A stretch of 64,000 nucleotides of DNA, from the NCBI GenBank assembly GCA_009760855.2, contig WPIO01000031.1:2483001-2547000 (forward strand). The letters run 5' to 3'. This document shows, piece after piece, positions 1 through 11,226 of the stretch (the stretch's first letter is position 1; the number at the start of each line of letters is the position of its first letter). The DNA comes from Cristatella mucedo (taxonomy: Eukaryota > Bryozoa > Phylactolaemata > Cristatellidae). A model generated the notes under the pieces. It saw nothing but the letters and a program-made list of their open reading frames with translations. It was not told where the DNA came from and did not search any database. Position numbers and translations under genes: made by a program.

Positions 1-479
1 CAACTCACGTGTTGGGGGAGGGGGTAACGTCCACCGTCGTCGCGCCGCCATTGTGCGCACGAGTCCCTGCATCCTTTCGTATCTGCCCCAGCCAGCGCAC
101 CCACTTCGGCCTCCCTCCTGAGAACAGACGCGCCCAAGAAACACCCGTCCCTTCAAGGGCGGCTACACCGCGTCAAGGGCTGGCCAGCGTGCGGCCACCG
201 AGCGCCTAATTAAAATCATCAAATCCCAGTCACCGCGCAACGGCTGGACGGTGTCGCGCTGTATTTCGTCGTTCGCTCGACCCTGACCTAAACCTCGCTG
301 TCGTAAGACGGCCCCGCCCCTGGTCAGAAGTGGAGGGGCGCCTTTGACGATCAGGCCACTATAGGGTTGTCAAATCATACCGAACACCCCAGTAAGGCCT
401 CAAATGAGCAATCGCGTGCCACCTGCACGCCTCGCATTCACCGGGCGTCTGTAGGATCTATTGAAGAATAGAAGCTATC

Positions 480-587
480 TGTCCCTTGTCTAGTTACTCA
501 GTTTTTGTACAGACATTGGGATTGTGCTCTGCTGAGGGCATCCGCTGCGACAAGTTCCTTCACAAGACTAGTGGATTAGGATGCAGT
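480..587 (-). mobile_element. Ty3/gypsy pol remnant, downstream piece (ADALSR motif)
   Basis: Minus-strand reading gives LVKELVAADALSRAQS, the conserved end of the gypsy RNase H domain (VADALSR). It is cut off from the rest of pol by the solo LTR at 588-1318. Confidence 0.7.
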
Positions 588-1318
588 TGTACCCGGGCTG
601 GGTGCGGTTGGCTGGAACGGGACGGCTGTGGTGTGATGGGGGTCCTGGCTAGGCCGGGACTGACCTACGAGCATGGCCGGATGTGTGGTGACGAGAGGTC
701 ACCGGGGCTCTTGAGTAAGGGAAGTTGGCCGAGTAAGTCCTCGTGTTGGAGGCTCCCGGTCTCGCCGAGTTATGCACCTGGATGAGTGCAGGCGTGCTCC
801 GGCGATGCGGCCGCGCACGCAAAGCGACGAGTGCCAAAGGCCCGATCGGAGCTGGATAGCACGCTCGTCGTTACGGCTTATATATTCCGCGTTCCCCCTG
901 TAGTGCGCTCGTGGCCCCGCGTGAGCTTGCGCCTCTCGGCGGAAGCTCTTGACTTTGGTAGAAGTCGACACCGACAATCCAAGCAGTTACTCAGCTAGCC
1001 GGATTTTTTGCGGCGCACGCTTGTACTGTTATAACGGAGTCGGTGCAGCGGCGGGACTGCAGAAGCTGACTGAGCAACTGACACGTTTGTTAGCGCTTGC
1101 GGCGTCATCTTGCGCCCGTCTAGTTAACTTTGTGTAGTATCCTCCCTGTGGACTTGTTTCAGTTCGCCTGTTCTTGTTGGTGCATGCGATATTGCAAACA
1201 GGTTTAACCTGACGTCCACTCGTCTTACCCTAGCTCAGCGGCATTGCCAGCGGCGGCGCGTCCTGAGCAAGCAGGGGATTAGCGGGAAATAGCCTCTGAC
1301 CCCTAGAACTCAGCTACA
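588..1318 (+). mobile_element. Solo LTR, family 1 (TGTAC...CTACA), TSD CAGT
   Basis: 731 bp with TG...CA ends, flanked by the 4-bp duplication CAGT at 584-587 and 1319-1322. Its body matches the two LTRs of the element at 6139-8505 (shared blocks around the AGGTCACCGGGGCTCTT word and the TTGGACGGCG-like segment). It is inserted in the gypsy pol remnant. Confidence 0.85.
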
Positions 1319-1378
1319 CAGTGACAGCGCCAGCAGCAAAGTCACATGCGATGCAATCATGCGAGACGTCTGCAATAG

Positions 1379-2772
1379 TGTCACGCCGAAGGCTCGGCGG
1401 AGTAAGCGTAACCTGGCGCTTACTGAGCGCCGCAACCTACTGCCGAATGCGGTTCGGTGCGCACCTACGCTCAATAAGTAAGCCGCCACGAAACGAAGTG
1501 TTTCTATTTTTCTGGCACTGATCTAGTTATTATTACTAAGGTGGTCGTGAGTTCGCGGCGTGAATTGGAAAGCGAGACGCGTGAATAGCAGATTTGACTG
1601 AGCGTTATTCGCAAGCGCACAATGTCGCTGCGCGTCTAGCTCAGTTTCATCCTTCACGCTCCTCGCAGGCTCACAACAGCACAAGCACACTTGCCGGAGG
1701 AAATACGTCCCCGCACTGGGGCTACCTACGTCTATTGTGGGAACGACCCAAATAGACCGAGCCCGAACCGGAGTCTAAACCCTGACCGGTGAACTAGAAC
1801 TCGGTTTCCAACAGTGCGGCAGGAATACTCCACACATGCCACCTCAAGCACTCTTGCGGGAGACTCAAGACTCTGACTGGAAAATTAGGGCTCCTCTTCC
1901 ACCGTGAAGGCAGGAATACCTCGCATACTACATCAAGAACTCTTTCGGAGGAAACACGTCTCCGAACTTAGGCTACTTACGTCTGTAGTGTGGATAGACC
2001 CAACTAGACGGAGGAGCCCGAACCACCGAAATATCTCACACACAGCATCGAACTACTTTTAGTTCGCATCGGCAAATCCTTATGCCGAGACCACCTGCGC
2101 GCACATACACACAAAAACAAAAGAAACACGAAATGCGAGCTCGGGCGCGATACGACCGTATTCGACGGCGTACACCGAATCCTTCCGGTGCTGTCTCATC
2201 CTGTCCCTCAATCACCGGCGTACAGCCCGCCCTCCTCCCTCCCTTTAAAGAAACGAGTCCGGCAACTATCGGCAATGGCGTTGAAACGGAGCCGATGACG
2301 AATAAGGATCCACGAGCGAGCGTTGCTCTACCATTATAACTAGCCGGGACAAGGGGGTTGACATGCCAGCAAATATCAATCACCTCATGATCCTACTGTG
2401 TTCATTTCCTCACAGCTCGAGAACGCATGTGATCTTCAGCCAACTCTCTCGTTCTCTTGGAAACCGTCTATCAAAATGCGGCGTCCTGGAGGACGCAATT
2501 GCATTTCAGCCACCTTTCTCGTTCTCACGGAAACCTGTCCAGCAACTCTACGACGGATGGTGGCGACAGAGACCTTGGGCAAGCGTTGCCCTATTCTTAA
2601 ATTGCTAGTCGGGACATTAGGGCTGACAGGCCAGCAGCCGATTTCACTCACCTCACGATCTTACTACGACGGCTACTCTGCGTTCTCTGGTTTAACGCTC
2701 CAGGACAGAGGTGTTTCCTGCTGAGCAGTTCTTGTGCGCCCTAAAATTGAGCCAGACCGTCGCTGTGCTACA
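1379..2772 (-). mobile_element. Solo LTR, family 2, reverse orientation, TSD ATAG
   Basis: About 1.39 kb flanked by ATAG at 1375-1378 and 2773-2776, with ends TGTCAC...GCTACA. Its reverse complement matches the LTR at 37133-38469, including the subrepeat with CTAGTTCACCGG and GTTTAGACTCC. It is inserted into the RNase H part of the gypsy remnant, right after the codons for NKPI. Confidence 0.85.
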
Positions 2773-2776
2773 ATAG

Positions 2777-3560
2777 GCTTGTTTAAAATGCCAAGCAATG
2801 GTTTGCGGTCACTTTTTCTGTAACGAGGCTCTGTCAAAGGACAAAACTGGTGAACAATATTTCCCGGCCATATTAGACGGCCATCATCTTCTCTTGTATG
2901 TGGGCAAGATGCTGCTGAACTGAAGTGAATGTTCGAGATGCATGTGTAACAAGTTTCTAGCTGTGCAAGAATAATCCCCAAAAGTTACAGAGAGCCATCC
3001 ACCGATAGCTTAATGGGCAAGCTTACGTCGTATAAGCCAATAAGAGCAGCATTTATCGTGCCTTTTGTCGTCATCAAAGGCTTTAGCATGGCAGGCGTCC
3101 CAGCACTACGGGACTCCTTCTGCGACAAGTGTTGTAAACGTGTAGACACTTCGCTAACTTTCGCTAACTTAGGACACAAATGGGTTAAGTTACTAACCAT
3201 CTCTATTAGCCGCAAGACGTTGACCTTTGATGGGGGCAAGGTAAAGTCTCTGATCACTTCCACCTTGAAGAGGTTTGACCTCAATCCTCGGCCGACAAAA
3301 CTTGGCCAAGGTAAGGAATCTCATACTTTCAAAACTAGTACTTCTCTTCAATACGGCCAGGGTTAATCTCGCGGCCTCTCGCTGGAACCTGCCTCAGGCG
3401 CATGCCATGTTCCTCAAATATGCAACCATTGACAAGGATTTCGTCAAAGTATGACTCCATCCTATTGATATCCGCAAAATGACTCGATATAAATCTCTGA
3501 AATATCTCGTCGGCTGAAGCAACACCAAATGGACAGAGCTAAATTGAATGAGAACTATGT
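2777..3560 (-). mobile_element. Ty3/gypsy pol remnant (reverse transcriptase and RNase H), main part
   Basis: Read on the minus strand with frameshifts, the block gives MESYFDEILVNG and EEHGMRLRQV (the RT region around the FDD-type catalytic box, here FDE), then MVSNLTHLCPKLAKVSEVST, LYDVSLPIKLSVDGSL, and SDRKPLLGILNKPIV (RNase H). Stops and frameshifts show it is dead. It continues, after two nested solo LTRs, at 1319-1378 and about 480-587 where VADALSR-like residues (AADALSRAQS) end RNase H. Confidence 0.8.
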
Positions 3561-3689
3561 GGCGATCGTCGTTAGAACACAGCTGGATTATTGGGTCTCA
3601 CCTGCATGATCCCAGATACAACGTTCTAAAGTGCTTAACGTAAAGTAATGTATCTCTGCCTGTGACTCAACGAAGCCAGAAATAATATG

Positions 3690-3995
3690 GGAATGTTACC
3701 CTTGGCAGTTTTGTATTGCGCACTCACAGCCTAAACTGCTTTCGGCACGCATACGGTAGCCAACAGACAACAAAGAGCAAGTGGGAAGCATTGCTGAGTC
3801 GCGTTCGCAGTTGAGGTAGTGGGTAATATGGAAGTAGCAGCTCAGGCTGGCTGAAAGCGATGTTCCACAGTCGGCAGCAGGAGCGTAGTTGTCGTTATGT
3901 AAGAGTTACGGAAGTGATTTTCACAGTCTATGACCTGCAAAGCAAAAGCTTCTGTCGCCAAGGGTCTTTAAGCGAAGGAGTGGGGCAGGTAATTT
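3690..3995 (-). mobile_element. LINE-A 3' end, minus
   Basis: The reverse complement resembles the 3' end of LINE family A: the terminal part of the RT ORF encoding the VDNKLA...KTVGDRSF...LWNS series, then CGTGAGACGAAGTCTGTTGG-like sequence. Copies recur at 5.8, 8.5, 38.5, 45.1 and 61.7 kb. Strongly decayed. Confidence 0.65.
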
Positions 3996-4395
3996 ATTGT
4001 ATATACAGGGCCTGGGGGAACTAAGAGGCTGAAATTGGTACAACAGTTAAGCTAGGTGTGAAAGAGTAAAGCCGCGGCAGGTTTTTTGGTCAGCGTAAGA
4101 ACTTTCCTCCGTATCCGTTGATCAACAGACAGCCATCCTAGCTGTTCAGCAAAGGAGACACACGGTCAAAGCTCTAGGAATTCTAAAATAGCATTGCAGC
4201 CATATTCATCGCCAGCTGCAGTAACCTGATGACTTTTTTCTGTTGCACAGTCAAAGGGAAATAAAACTATCTATCCGAGATACAAGTAAGGAGCTAGTTA
4301 AATTTCGTAAAAGCCACCGTGACAGACCGTTTCTAATCTTAAATATGAATCGGACGTTATGGCTAGTTGTTTGGGCATTCTTCCTAACGAAGCTT

Positions 4396-4650
4396 TCAAA
4401 ATTTAGGCAGCTGTCTAAGACAACACACAGATTCGGAGTTTAGACAGGCAAAGTCTTTCAGTCCAGCCGCACGCTTTTGGTGTCCTATGAGTGGATGGAG
4501 TTCAGTTTTATCGTCGTTTAGTATCAAGAAATTTCCCGACATCCAGGATCGAATGTCGGCAAGGTAAGCATTCAGCTTATCCGTCGCTGCAGCAGATTTT
4601 GAGGTTTTTAATGACAAATACAGCTGAGTGTCGTCAGCATAAAAGTGATA
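4396..4650 (-). mobile_element. LINE-A reverse transcriptase fragment with YADD box
   Basis: Minus-strand reading gives HFYADDTQLYLSLKTSKSA, then DKLNAYLADIRSWMSGNFL and ILNDDKTE: the catalytic YADD box and the following palm motif of non-LTR retrotransposons. It belongs to a separate fragment from the flanking 3' ends. Confidence 0.8.
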
Positions 4651-4838
4651 GCCTCAATACCCCAACTGCTCTCCTGACTCTGCTATGCTTTCCAATTTCT
4701 CTTTTTTGCGTGAGATGAAGTCTGTTGATTACCAAATACGTACCAAAAGCCGCTTAGGCTGCAAGTGCACTATACGAAACTCTCCTGCATGACACCCACT
4801 TAGTCTTTATGGAGTTCTAGACGGAGATACATTACATT
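4650..4838 (+). mobile_element. LINE-A 3' end with ATTACATTACATTA tail
   Basis: Plus-strand copy of the shared 3' end from CAACTGCTCTCCTGACTCTG to the short-repeat tail ACATTACATTACATTA. The tail marks the 3' terminus of this LINE family. Confidence 0.75.
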
Positions 4839-4867
4839 ACATTAGCTTGTTCCGTGAGTCTGAATCA

Positions 4868-5092
4868 CTTTCCCCGGATGTTGAGTGTAAATGGAGAACA
4901 GCAAAGGACGTAGCACGGTCCACAGGTGCCGGGTCTGGTGGATGAGACCTGACCACCCACGAATTGAACACGATTGGACAAGTACGATTTTAACCACACA
5001 AGTGCTTCGTTTGTCAGACCGATTGTTGATCTCAATCGTTCGAGTAGGACATCGTGATTAATAGTATCGAAAGCAGCTGAATAATTGCGATA
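4868..5092 (-). mobile_element. LINE-A reverse transcriptase fragment (FDTINHDVLLERL)
   Basis: Minus-strand reading gives YSAAFDTINHDVLLERLRST and ALVWLKSYLSNRVQFV, the fingers region of a CR1/L2/jockey-type reverse transcriptase. Truncated on both sides. Confidence 0.82.
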
Positions 5093-5245
5093 GCACACTC
5101 GTTAAGGTGGCTGCATTTCATGACCTCTTTTCCGAGGTCATGGTTTTCGAATCCTACGGTGGGCGATCCTTTACTGCCGCTGCTGTGGTAACAGCCATAA
5201 AGGCTAGTATGTCGAAATATAAAATAAACTGTTCAATCAGCTAGT
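5092..5245 (+). repeat. tRNA-derived SINE, family 1
   Basis: Carries a B box-like GTTTTCGAATCC after a short stem, then the GGGCGATCCTTTA body and an AAATCAGCTAG-type end. Better copies are at 17248 and 44286. It follows directly on a LINE-A fragment. Confidence 0.65.
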
Positions 5246-5505
5246 ATTTTACTTATAGCTCTATTGGTGCTAGGGCAGTTGAATTCCAGGCACCGTTGCT
5301 AAGTAGGAGGCATTGGCTACACTTAGAGCCTGCTAGGCTTGCTTAGTTATCCGCTGACGGCTGGAGTTTTGAAGCTCGGCGTGGTATTGCATCGTTTAGT
5401 GCAGTTGGGTCAATTCTCACTCTGAGTCTTCAATGCCAGGTTTTTAAATTAATACAATCAGGCTGACCCAGTCTGAGGCCTCGGTAACTTCTGCGAGTGA
5501 GATCT

Positions 5506-5590
5506 TTCACCAGCGCTTGAGAACCAGCTTCAAGCGCTGGTGAAGGATAGCACACTATCCTTCACCAGCACTTGAAGCTGGTTCTCAAGC
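5506..5590. repeat. Long hairpin: 36-bp arms, 4-base loop, nested
   Basis: Arms 5515-5550 and 5555-5590 are reverse complements with one mismatch, separated only by CACA. Inside, TTCACCAGCGCTTGA (5506-5520) is also the reverse complement of 5530-5544, so the unit occurs three times in alternating orientation. Confidence 0.9.
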
Positions 5591-5767
5591 CAATTGAGCC
5601 GTATAAGAAAGGAACGTGACTGGTCGTCTGGACGACTGGCTGGGCATCCTTATGTAGCTTGATTTTGTAATGGCCTGGCATGCGCCCTCATCGACTAACG
5701 ACGTCAGGAAATTCATCCCACGAGTTAATAGCGGCATGACGTAGATTAGTGGTTAATAGTGGCATGA

Positions 5768-5823
5768 CGGCACGACGTAGATTAGAGACCATGCTCCGCT
5801 GGTCACTAATCTACGTCGTGCCG
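5768..5823. repeat. Inverted repeat: 24-bp arms, 8-base loop
   Basis: Arms CGGCACGACGTAGATTAG... (5768-5791) and its complement (5800-5823) differ at one base. A direct partial copy (GACGTAGATTAGTGG) lies just upstream. The right arm abuts the 5' truncation point of a LINE-A copy. Confidence 0.88.
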
Positions 5824-6138
5824 TAAAGTTCTTACGCTGACCCACAAGGCCCGCTACGGCTTAGCTCCTTCGTACCTAGCTCAACTGCTGCATCAGTTTC
5901 AGCCTCTTCGCGCCCTCAGGTCCTGTGTGGACAATAAATTAGCTGTTCCATTCCTCCGCTTGAAGACCGTTGGCGACCGAAGCTTTAGCTCTGCAGGTAC
6001 TAGACTGTAGAGCTCGCTTGCACAATTCTTACGCAACAATAACTACTCTTCTGCTGCCGACTACGGCTCATCTTTGTCAGCGGTCCTGAGCTGCTACTTC
6101 CATGCTACTCACTACCTCAACTGCTCTCCTGACTCTTC
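5824..6138 (+). mobile_element. LINE-A 3' portion, left half (split by LTR element)
   Basis: Plus-strand reading gives the end of the RT ORF: APSYLAQLLHQFQP-like, VDNKLAVPFLRLKTVGDRSF, NNNYSSAADYGSSLSAVLSC and HYLNCSPDS. It stops at 6138 where the LTR element begins and resumes at 8506. Confidence 0.82.
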
Positions 6139-6653
6139 TGTACTCAGGCTAGGTTCGATTGACTGGGACCGGGTGGCTATAATGAGGGTAAGGGTCACCG
6201 GCTAAGCCGGAGTCGGATCTAGGGCATGGCCGGATGTGCGGTGACGTGAGGTCACCGGGGCTCTTGGATAGGAGAAGTTTGCCGAGTAAGTCATGATGTT
6301 GGAGGCTCCCGGTCTCGCCGAGTTATGCACCTGGATGATCTTGGACGGCGTACGCTCGTACTGTTGGATTCGGAGTCGGTACAACGACAGGACTGGGGAA
6401 GCCGACTGACCAACTAACACGTTTGTTCGCGTTTGCTGCGTTGTCTTGCGCCCCTATAGTGTGCTCTGTTTAGGAACCTCCCTGTAGATTTGTTTAGTTC
6501 CCCTGTTGTTGTTGGCGCATGCGTTGTTATAAAGAGGTTCAACCTGACAGCCGCTTTTCTTACCCTAGCTCAGCGGCATGGCAAGCGGCAACGTGGCCGG
6601 AGTATAGCGGGGTTTTGCGGGAACTAGCCTTTGACCCCTGGAACTTAGCTACA
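6139..6653 (+). repeat. 5' LTR, family 1 (internal deletion)
   Basis: 515 bp, collinear with 7791-8505 except for the missing block between GCACCTGGAT and TTGGACGGCGTACGCTC. Because LTRs are identical at insertion, this deletion and the point differences show the element is old. Confidence 0.82.
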
Positions 6654-7790
6654 TTTTGGTGACCCGGCCGTGACGAACATTTTTAGCGACCTTCTATTTT
6701 GCGTGCATGATTTTTGTTTTGAATGTGTGTACATGGACAGTGGTTTTGGGTGGTATATTGAAAACGCTACCGGTAGCAGCCATTACCGCCTGGTGCTGAC
6801 GTCACTGAGCCGGATGAGATGACAAAGTCAGTCGATTGGGCGTTGCTTATTGGCTGGTAGGCCGGGGTCATTAATTTTCAGCTGTGGCTATGACAGCTGG
6901 AGAGCAGCTAGGAATAGTCGTTTTAGTCCGTGCCAGGGAAAAGAACTGCAGTTCACAGCGTGCTTTCCTACGCTGTGTCTGATCGAAATAACACAATTGT
7001 TATATGTTGTAGACAAAAGCAATGTTGGGCTCAGGAAAATCAACTGCTGAAAGCGATATTGGCTCTTCGTCTGAACATTGTCTGAAGGCTGCCTGCTGTC
7101 GACACTGTATGCGACCTGCACGAATGCAGCTTGGACGATCCAGGTGGAGGCTTCTGATTGTCATCGACCCACTTCCACATACCAACTACATCATCGCCAT
7201 GGAACGACCAAGCCGGGGAGTTGAACCAGTGACGACTGCCACCAGAGGATCAGGCAGCCCTGTAGGCTCCCAGATGAACTAGCCCCATCGGAAGCCAACT
7301 CGTTATTGATGGACTGTTCATGTGCTGTGCCGCGCGAGCCATTAAGAGTGACGGTGCCCTTGGTCTGTTTTAAGTTTTAGGGGAGGATCACATTGACTCC
7401 GATCACATCGTGCAGCAAGGAGAGTTGGAGATTTGCAGTGAACAAGGCTCATCTGAGAAGCAGTTCGACCGACACATTCTGACGCCACGAGAGAGGATAT
7501 CGACTAGACAGTACGGCACCCGGAGCAGCAACATACGGCTTCCCTGAACTAGATCTTCTGCGAGAACTTTGTAGCTTAGTGATTTTTGTATAGCGCCGCG
7601 TGATGACTTTTGTAACCTCAACTTGTGTAAACTCGACTTTGGTAACCACGACGTTTTGTAACCGCGTTTAGGATACGGCTTGTTGGTTAGCCAGTACTGA
7701 GCATGTTATAGCCTCTATAATGGTTGCATGGCTCGACCTGTGGTGGGGCTATAGCAGACACGAGGACGTGTCTCCCCGAAGGCTGACATA

Positions 7791-8505
7791 TGTACCCATG
7801 CTAGGTTCGGTTTCGTAGGACCGGACGGCTTTAATGAGGGTAAGGGTCACCGTCTAGGCTGGGGTCGGACCTACGGCATGTGCGGTGACGTGAGGTCACC
7901 GGGGCTCTTGGGTAGGAGAAGTTGGCCGAGTAAGTCGTTGTGTTTGAGGCTCCTGGTCTCGCCGTGTTATGCACCTGGATTCGTGCAGGCGTGCTCCGGC
8001 AATGCTGCTTCGCACGCAAGGGAACGAGTACCCAAGGCCCGAGCGGAGCTGGATAGCACGCTCGTTGTTTAGACTTGTATATTCCACGTTCTCCGTGTAG
8101 CTTGATCTTGACTCCCCCCCCCGTGTGTTGGCGTCTTTCGGTGGAAGCTCTTGACTGTGGTAGTTGTTGACTTGGACTATCCAAGCAGTTACCCAGCCAG
8201 CCGGGTCATTGGACGGCGTACGCTCATACTGTTGGATTCGGAGTCGGAACAACGACAGGACTGCGGAAGCCGACTGACCAACTAACACGTTTGTTCGCGC
8301 TTGCTGCGTCGTCTTGCGCCCCCATAGTGTACTATAGGACCTTTCCCTGTAGACTTGTTTAGTTCCCCTGTTGTTGGCGCATGCGTTGTTATAAAGAGGT
8401 TCAACCTGACGGCCGCTCGTCGTACCCTAGCTCAGCGGCATGGCGAGCGGCAGCGTGGCCGGGGTTTGGCGGGAACTAGCTTTTGACTCCTGGAACTCGG
8501 TTACA
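7791..8505 (+). repeat. 3' LTR, family 1
   Basis: 715 bp, TGTACCCATGC...GGTTACA. Contains the full block deleted from the 5' LTR and matches the solo LTR at 588-1318 in length and order. Confidence 0.83.
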
Positions 8506-8665
8506 CTTGTATGCTTCCCACTTTCTCTTTGTGGCGTGAGACGAAGTCTGTTGGCTACCGAATGCGTACCGAAATCCGCTTAGGCTGTATGTGCGCTATA
8601 CAAACTCTCCTGCGTAACACCCTTATGGTCTTTATGACTTTGTGGAGTTACAGACGGAGATACCA
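8506..8665 (+). mobile_element. LINE-A 3' end, right half
   Basis: Continues the LINE interrupted at 6138: CTTGTATGCTTCCCACTTTC, GTGAGACGAAGTCTGTTGGC, then CTTTATGACTTTGTGGAGTT near the terminus. The terminal ACATTA tail is missing. Confidence 0.78.
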
Positions 8666-8689
8666 TGGTCCTAGATAATATCTATGTAA

Positions 8690-10200
8690 AGTGTAGAGAC
8701 AGAGATCAAGTTCTCGGAGGGTGCTATACAGATTTATTATTATTATTATCTGATTCCCATACGCTAGGCAGGCCTGAGAGAGCAAGCCAATTGTCGTTTA
8801 AGTCACCTTATTTCAGGGTTTGCTATCGCTCTTTGTACGGTACAGTACCTTCGTCTTGGCTGGATGCTCACGAAGCGTGCCATTGTATGCACAGAGTCGA
8901 GAAGGAACGCCATCATGCAAACAGCAATACGAAGCCCGCGACACGACGTTGCAAGTGCCCCAGTATCAACACGCACTTTAAAATCATGGCCATGAACACC
9001 ACGACTACTATCCCATGTCGGCCAATCGTTCCGAAATTCTGCGTTTCTTGGTCCGGCGTAGCAAGTTCTGCACGAGTGGCAACCGGCGGCGGGAACTTAA
9101 ACTCGTGCGGTTTAGACAGTGTGCCGTTTTTTCCGGTGATCGACAAATGCTCACCGCACGAGCGAGAGTCGGAGCTGGGTCTCCGATAGGAGCTTTCTCA
9201 TGTAGTTTCAGAAAGAAATTGATGACCATCCGGTCGCGAATAACTTCAGGCCTCTCTTACTAGGTGTGACAGTTGCACGACTCACTGAGAACAAGCAGAG
9301 CTGTGTACAAACAGTTGAAGCATTCTGACTCGCATTGACGGCAGCGAAGGATTACAGAACGTTCCAATGACTAATTTCTTTGAGGAATGAAATGTGCAGC
9401 AAGTATCTTGCAGCACTTTTTCAATGTCTCTGTAGTTTGGTTGCGGCCGTGCACAGCACAGAACGCCAGCCGATGACCGACGCCACTTGTTTATTTTACT
9501 ATGCACGCAGGAGAGGGAAGCGCTACTTCCTTCGCTCGTCTCTCACAACCACTCGAGTCTCACTCCTCGACCACGGCTGCGAACTGGCCCGTCCCGACGA
9601 TGCACCCAAAAGCTGTTCACCGGTGGGTTAGCGGGGAACAATACCGGCCTGTGTACGAGCCACGTAGGAAACGGTGCAGTAGCCAAGCGCTGGCATTATC
9701 AGACTCCAGTCGCATTTATCTTCAGCTGACGCACTCTAGCTTAATGTCTTGAAAATTGCTATTGCGTTTCGACCCATAGCGGTTAGCAGGGTGTCCCCTT
9801 TGATGGGTCTCTCCTTAGCGGACCATATAGACGCTATCATATAATGCGCTGAATGGTGCTTTCAACTCGTCCACTTCGGCGCAGTAACAGACTGTACCAA
9901 AAATTCTCGCGGTGGGCTTATCCATTCCGCATGCATGTTTATAGCGAAAGTGCTTATCCGAATTCTGACATCACGTTTAAGTCAGCACACTGCATAGACA
10001 ACGCGCGGCATGGCTAACACTACGATGAATGTTTATTGACAACGAGTTCCCTAAAGCTAGCCACGTCTGCGAACTAGTAGGCTTCGCCACGGTCGTGGTA
10101 GAGCTTAGCGGTGGCGTTTGACAAGCGGCGGCACGCCGGAGAGCTCTTGCGTTGGCACAGCGAAATGCAGACAAGCGGCGCGCCCGAGCAGAACGAAAAG
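8690..10200. other. Unassigned region
   Basis: No gene, RNA or transposon motif recognised. A 174-codon plus-strand frame at 8665-9189 begins in the LINE tail, has low-complexity and Thr/Arg-rich composition and no family motif, so it is not called as a gene. Composition is CpG-rich, as in the older repeats. Confidence 0.4.
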
Positions 10201-10506
10201 GTTCGTCTAGACGAACAAACTGAAAGGCAAACGTATGAGCGATCAAGACGGAGGCACCAGCTAAACACGCCAGATAATCGATAATCCTTTTATTCGCGAT
10301 TATGGGATCCTCTATGGTCGAAGCAACATGCAAGCCGGCGTCATGAGTTAAGCAGTGATTAATGATTACGGACTAAGCATTGGCGTTCGAGCTGATTTTT
10401 GAGCTGTAGGCCGAAGTGACATTGGCGACCGTCACGGCCGCCGTTGAACATCTGTAATTGTCTGCTGCCATCAAACAAACTTGTCTACATTATGGATATT
10501 GTGAGC

Positions 10507-10560
10507 CGTCACGGCACACTAAGTAAGGCGGTTGCTTTTCACACTGCGTTCGAAACCTCT
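10507..10560 (+). repeat. SINE family 1 fragment (5' head)
   Basis: GGCACACTAAGTAAGGCGGTTGCTTTTCAC-like head matches the SINEs at 17248 and 44286; it breaks off at the B box (GTTCGAAAC). Confidence 0.55.
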
Positions 10561-11226
10561 TGTGATCCGACGTGGTAGCCACGTTTGTGACACGCTAGCG
10601 TTGCGATTGTGACTCACGTTGTCAAAAAAGCATCGCATACGTAAGTTCGTGTACTTTCACGAGCGGGTCGGCAGTTCACATTTAACGGGAGTGAAATTAA
10701 CGCGTTGTCCAGAGTATATCGGGGGAGGGGGTGCGCTTTGCGAGTCACGTGATCTCGGCGCGAAAGCTGGCCCGAGACACTTACTAGCCGCAGTAATTCT
10801 GGGCGAAACCGAGTGAAATTCGGTCAGTTGCCCAGTCCTTGACATTATTGACACCTGCCGCCCAGTACAACGGCAGATGCGAAAAGGAAAACGAAAATAA
10901 GGGTGCGGGTGGAATGTGGACCGCAGCGCCAGCACTATATCTCCATTACAAAGCCTTCTTTCTCTTTTAAAATGTGGATCATACCTTGAGGTGATAGCAA
11001 ATCTTAGGTATTTCAATATTTGAGGCTCGCTGTGACTGTTTTTAGGTTTTAGATGTGGATGCGGTCAAAAAATAATGCCGTGTGGAAGCTCACGCGTATC
11101 TTAAAATCTTCAACATTTCCGAAGCCCATAAACCCCAGTCTTGGCGCTTATTGGCATATTTTGGTGAGTGGACTCGTCCCTAGGACCAAATCGCATAAAT
11201 GACGGTATTGATGCAATCACCAAATT

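Larger units (their letters stand above)
6139..8505 (+). mobile_element. Short LTR retrotransposon, family 1, nested in LINE-A
   Basis: The 5' LTR 6139-6653 and 3' LTR 7791-8505 share ends TGTAC...TACA and most of their length; the 5' LTR lacks about 200 bp present in the 3' LTR (after GCACCTGGAT). The 1.1-kb interior starts with TTTTGGTGACCCGGCCGTGA, a primer-binding-site-like TGGTGACCC word, and has only one pol-like scrap (7381-7540, ending TPRERISTRQYGTRSS, resembling the tail of integrase). It is far too short to be autonomous. Flanks CTTC/CTTG fit a mutated 4-bp duplication, and LINE sequence continues across it. Confidence 0.82.

Noticed and set aside
3013-3366. 117-codon plus-strand frame
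   Set aside because: It is the antisense shadow of the gypsy RT/RNase H remnant on the minus strand.
8665-9189. 174-codon plus-strand open frame
   Set aside because: Starts in a LINE tail, has no motif or splice support, and overlaps long open frames in other directions, as expected in a CpG-rich, stop-poor stretch.
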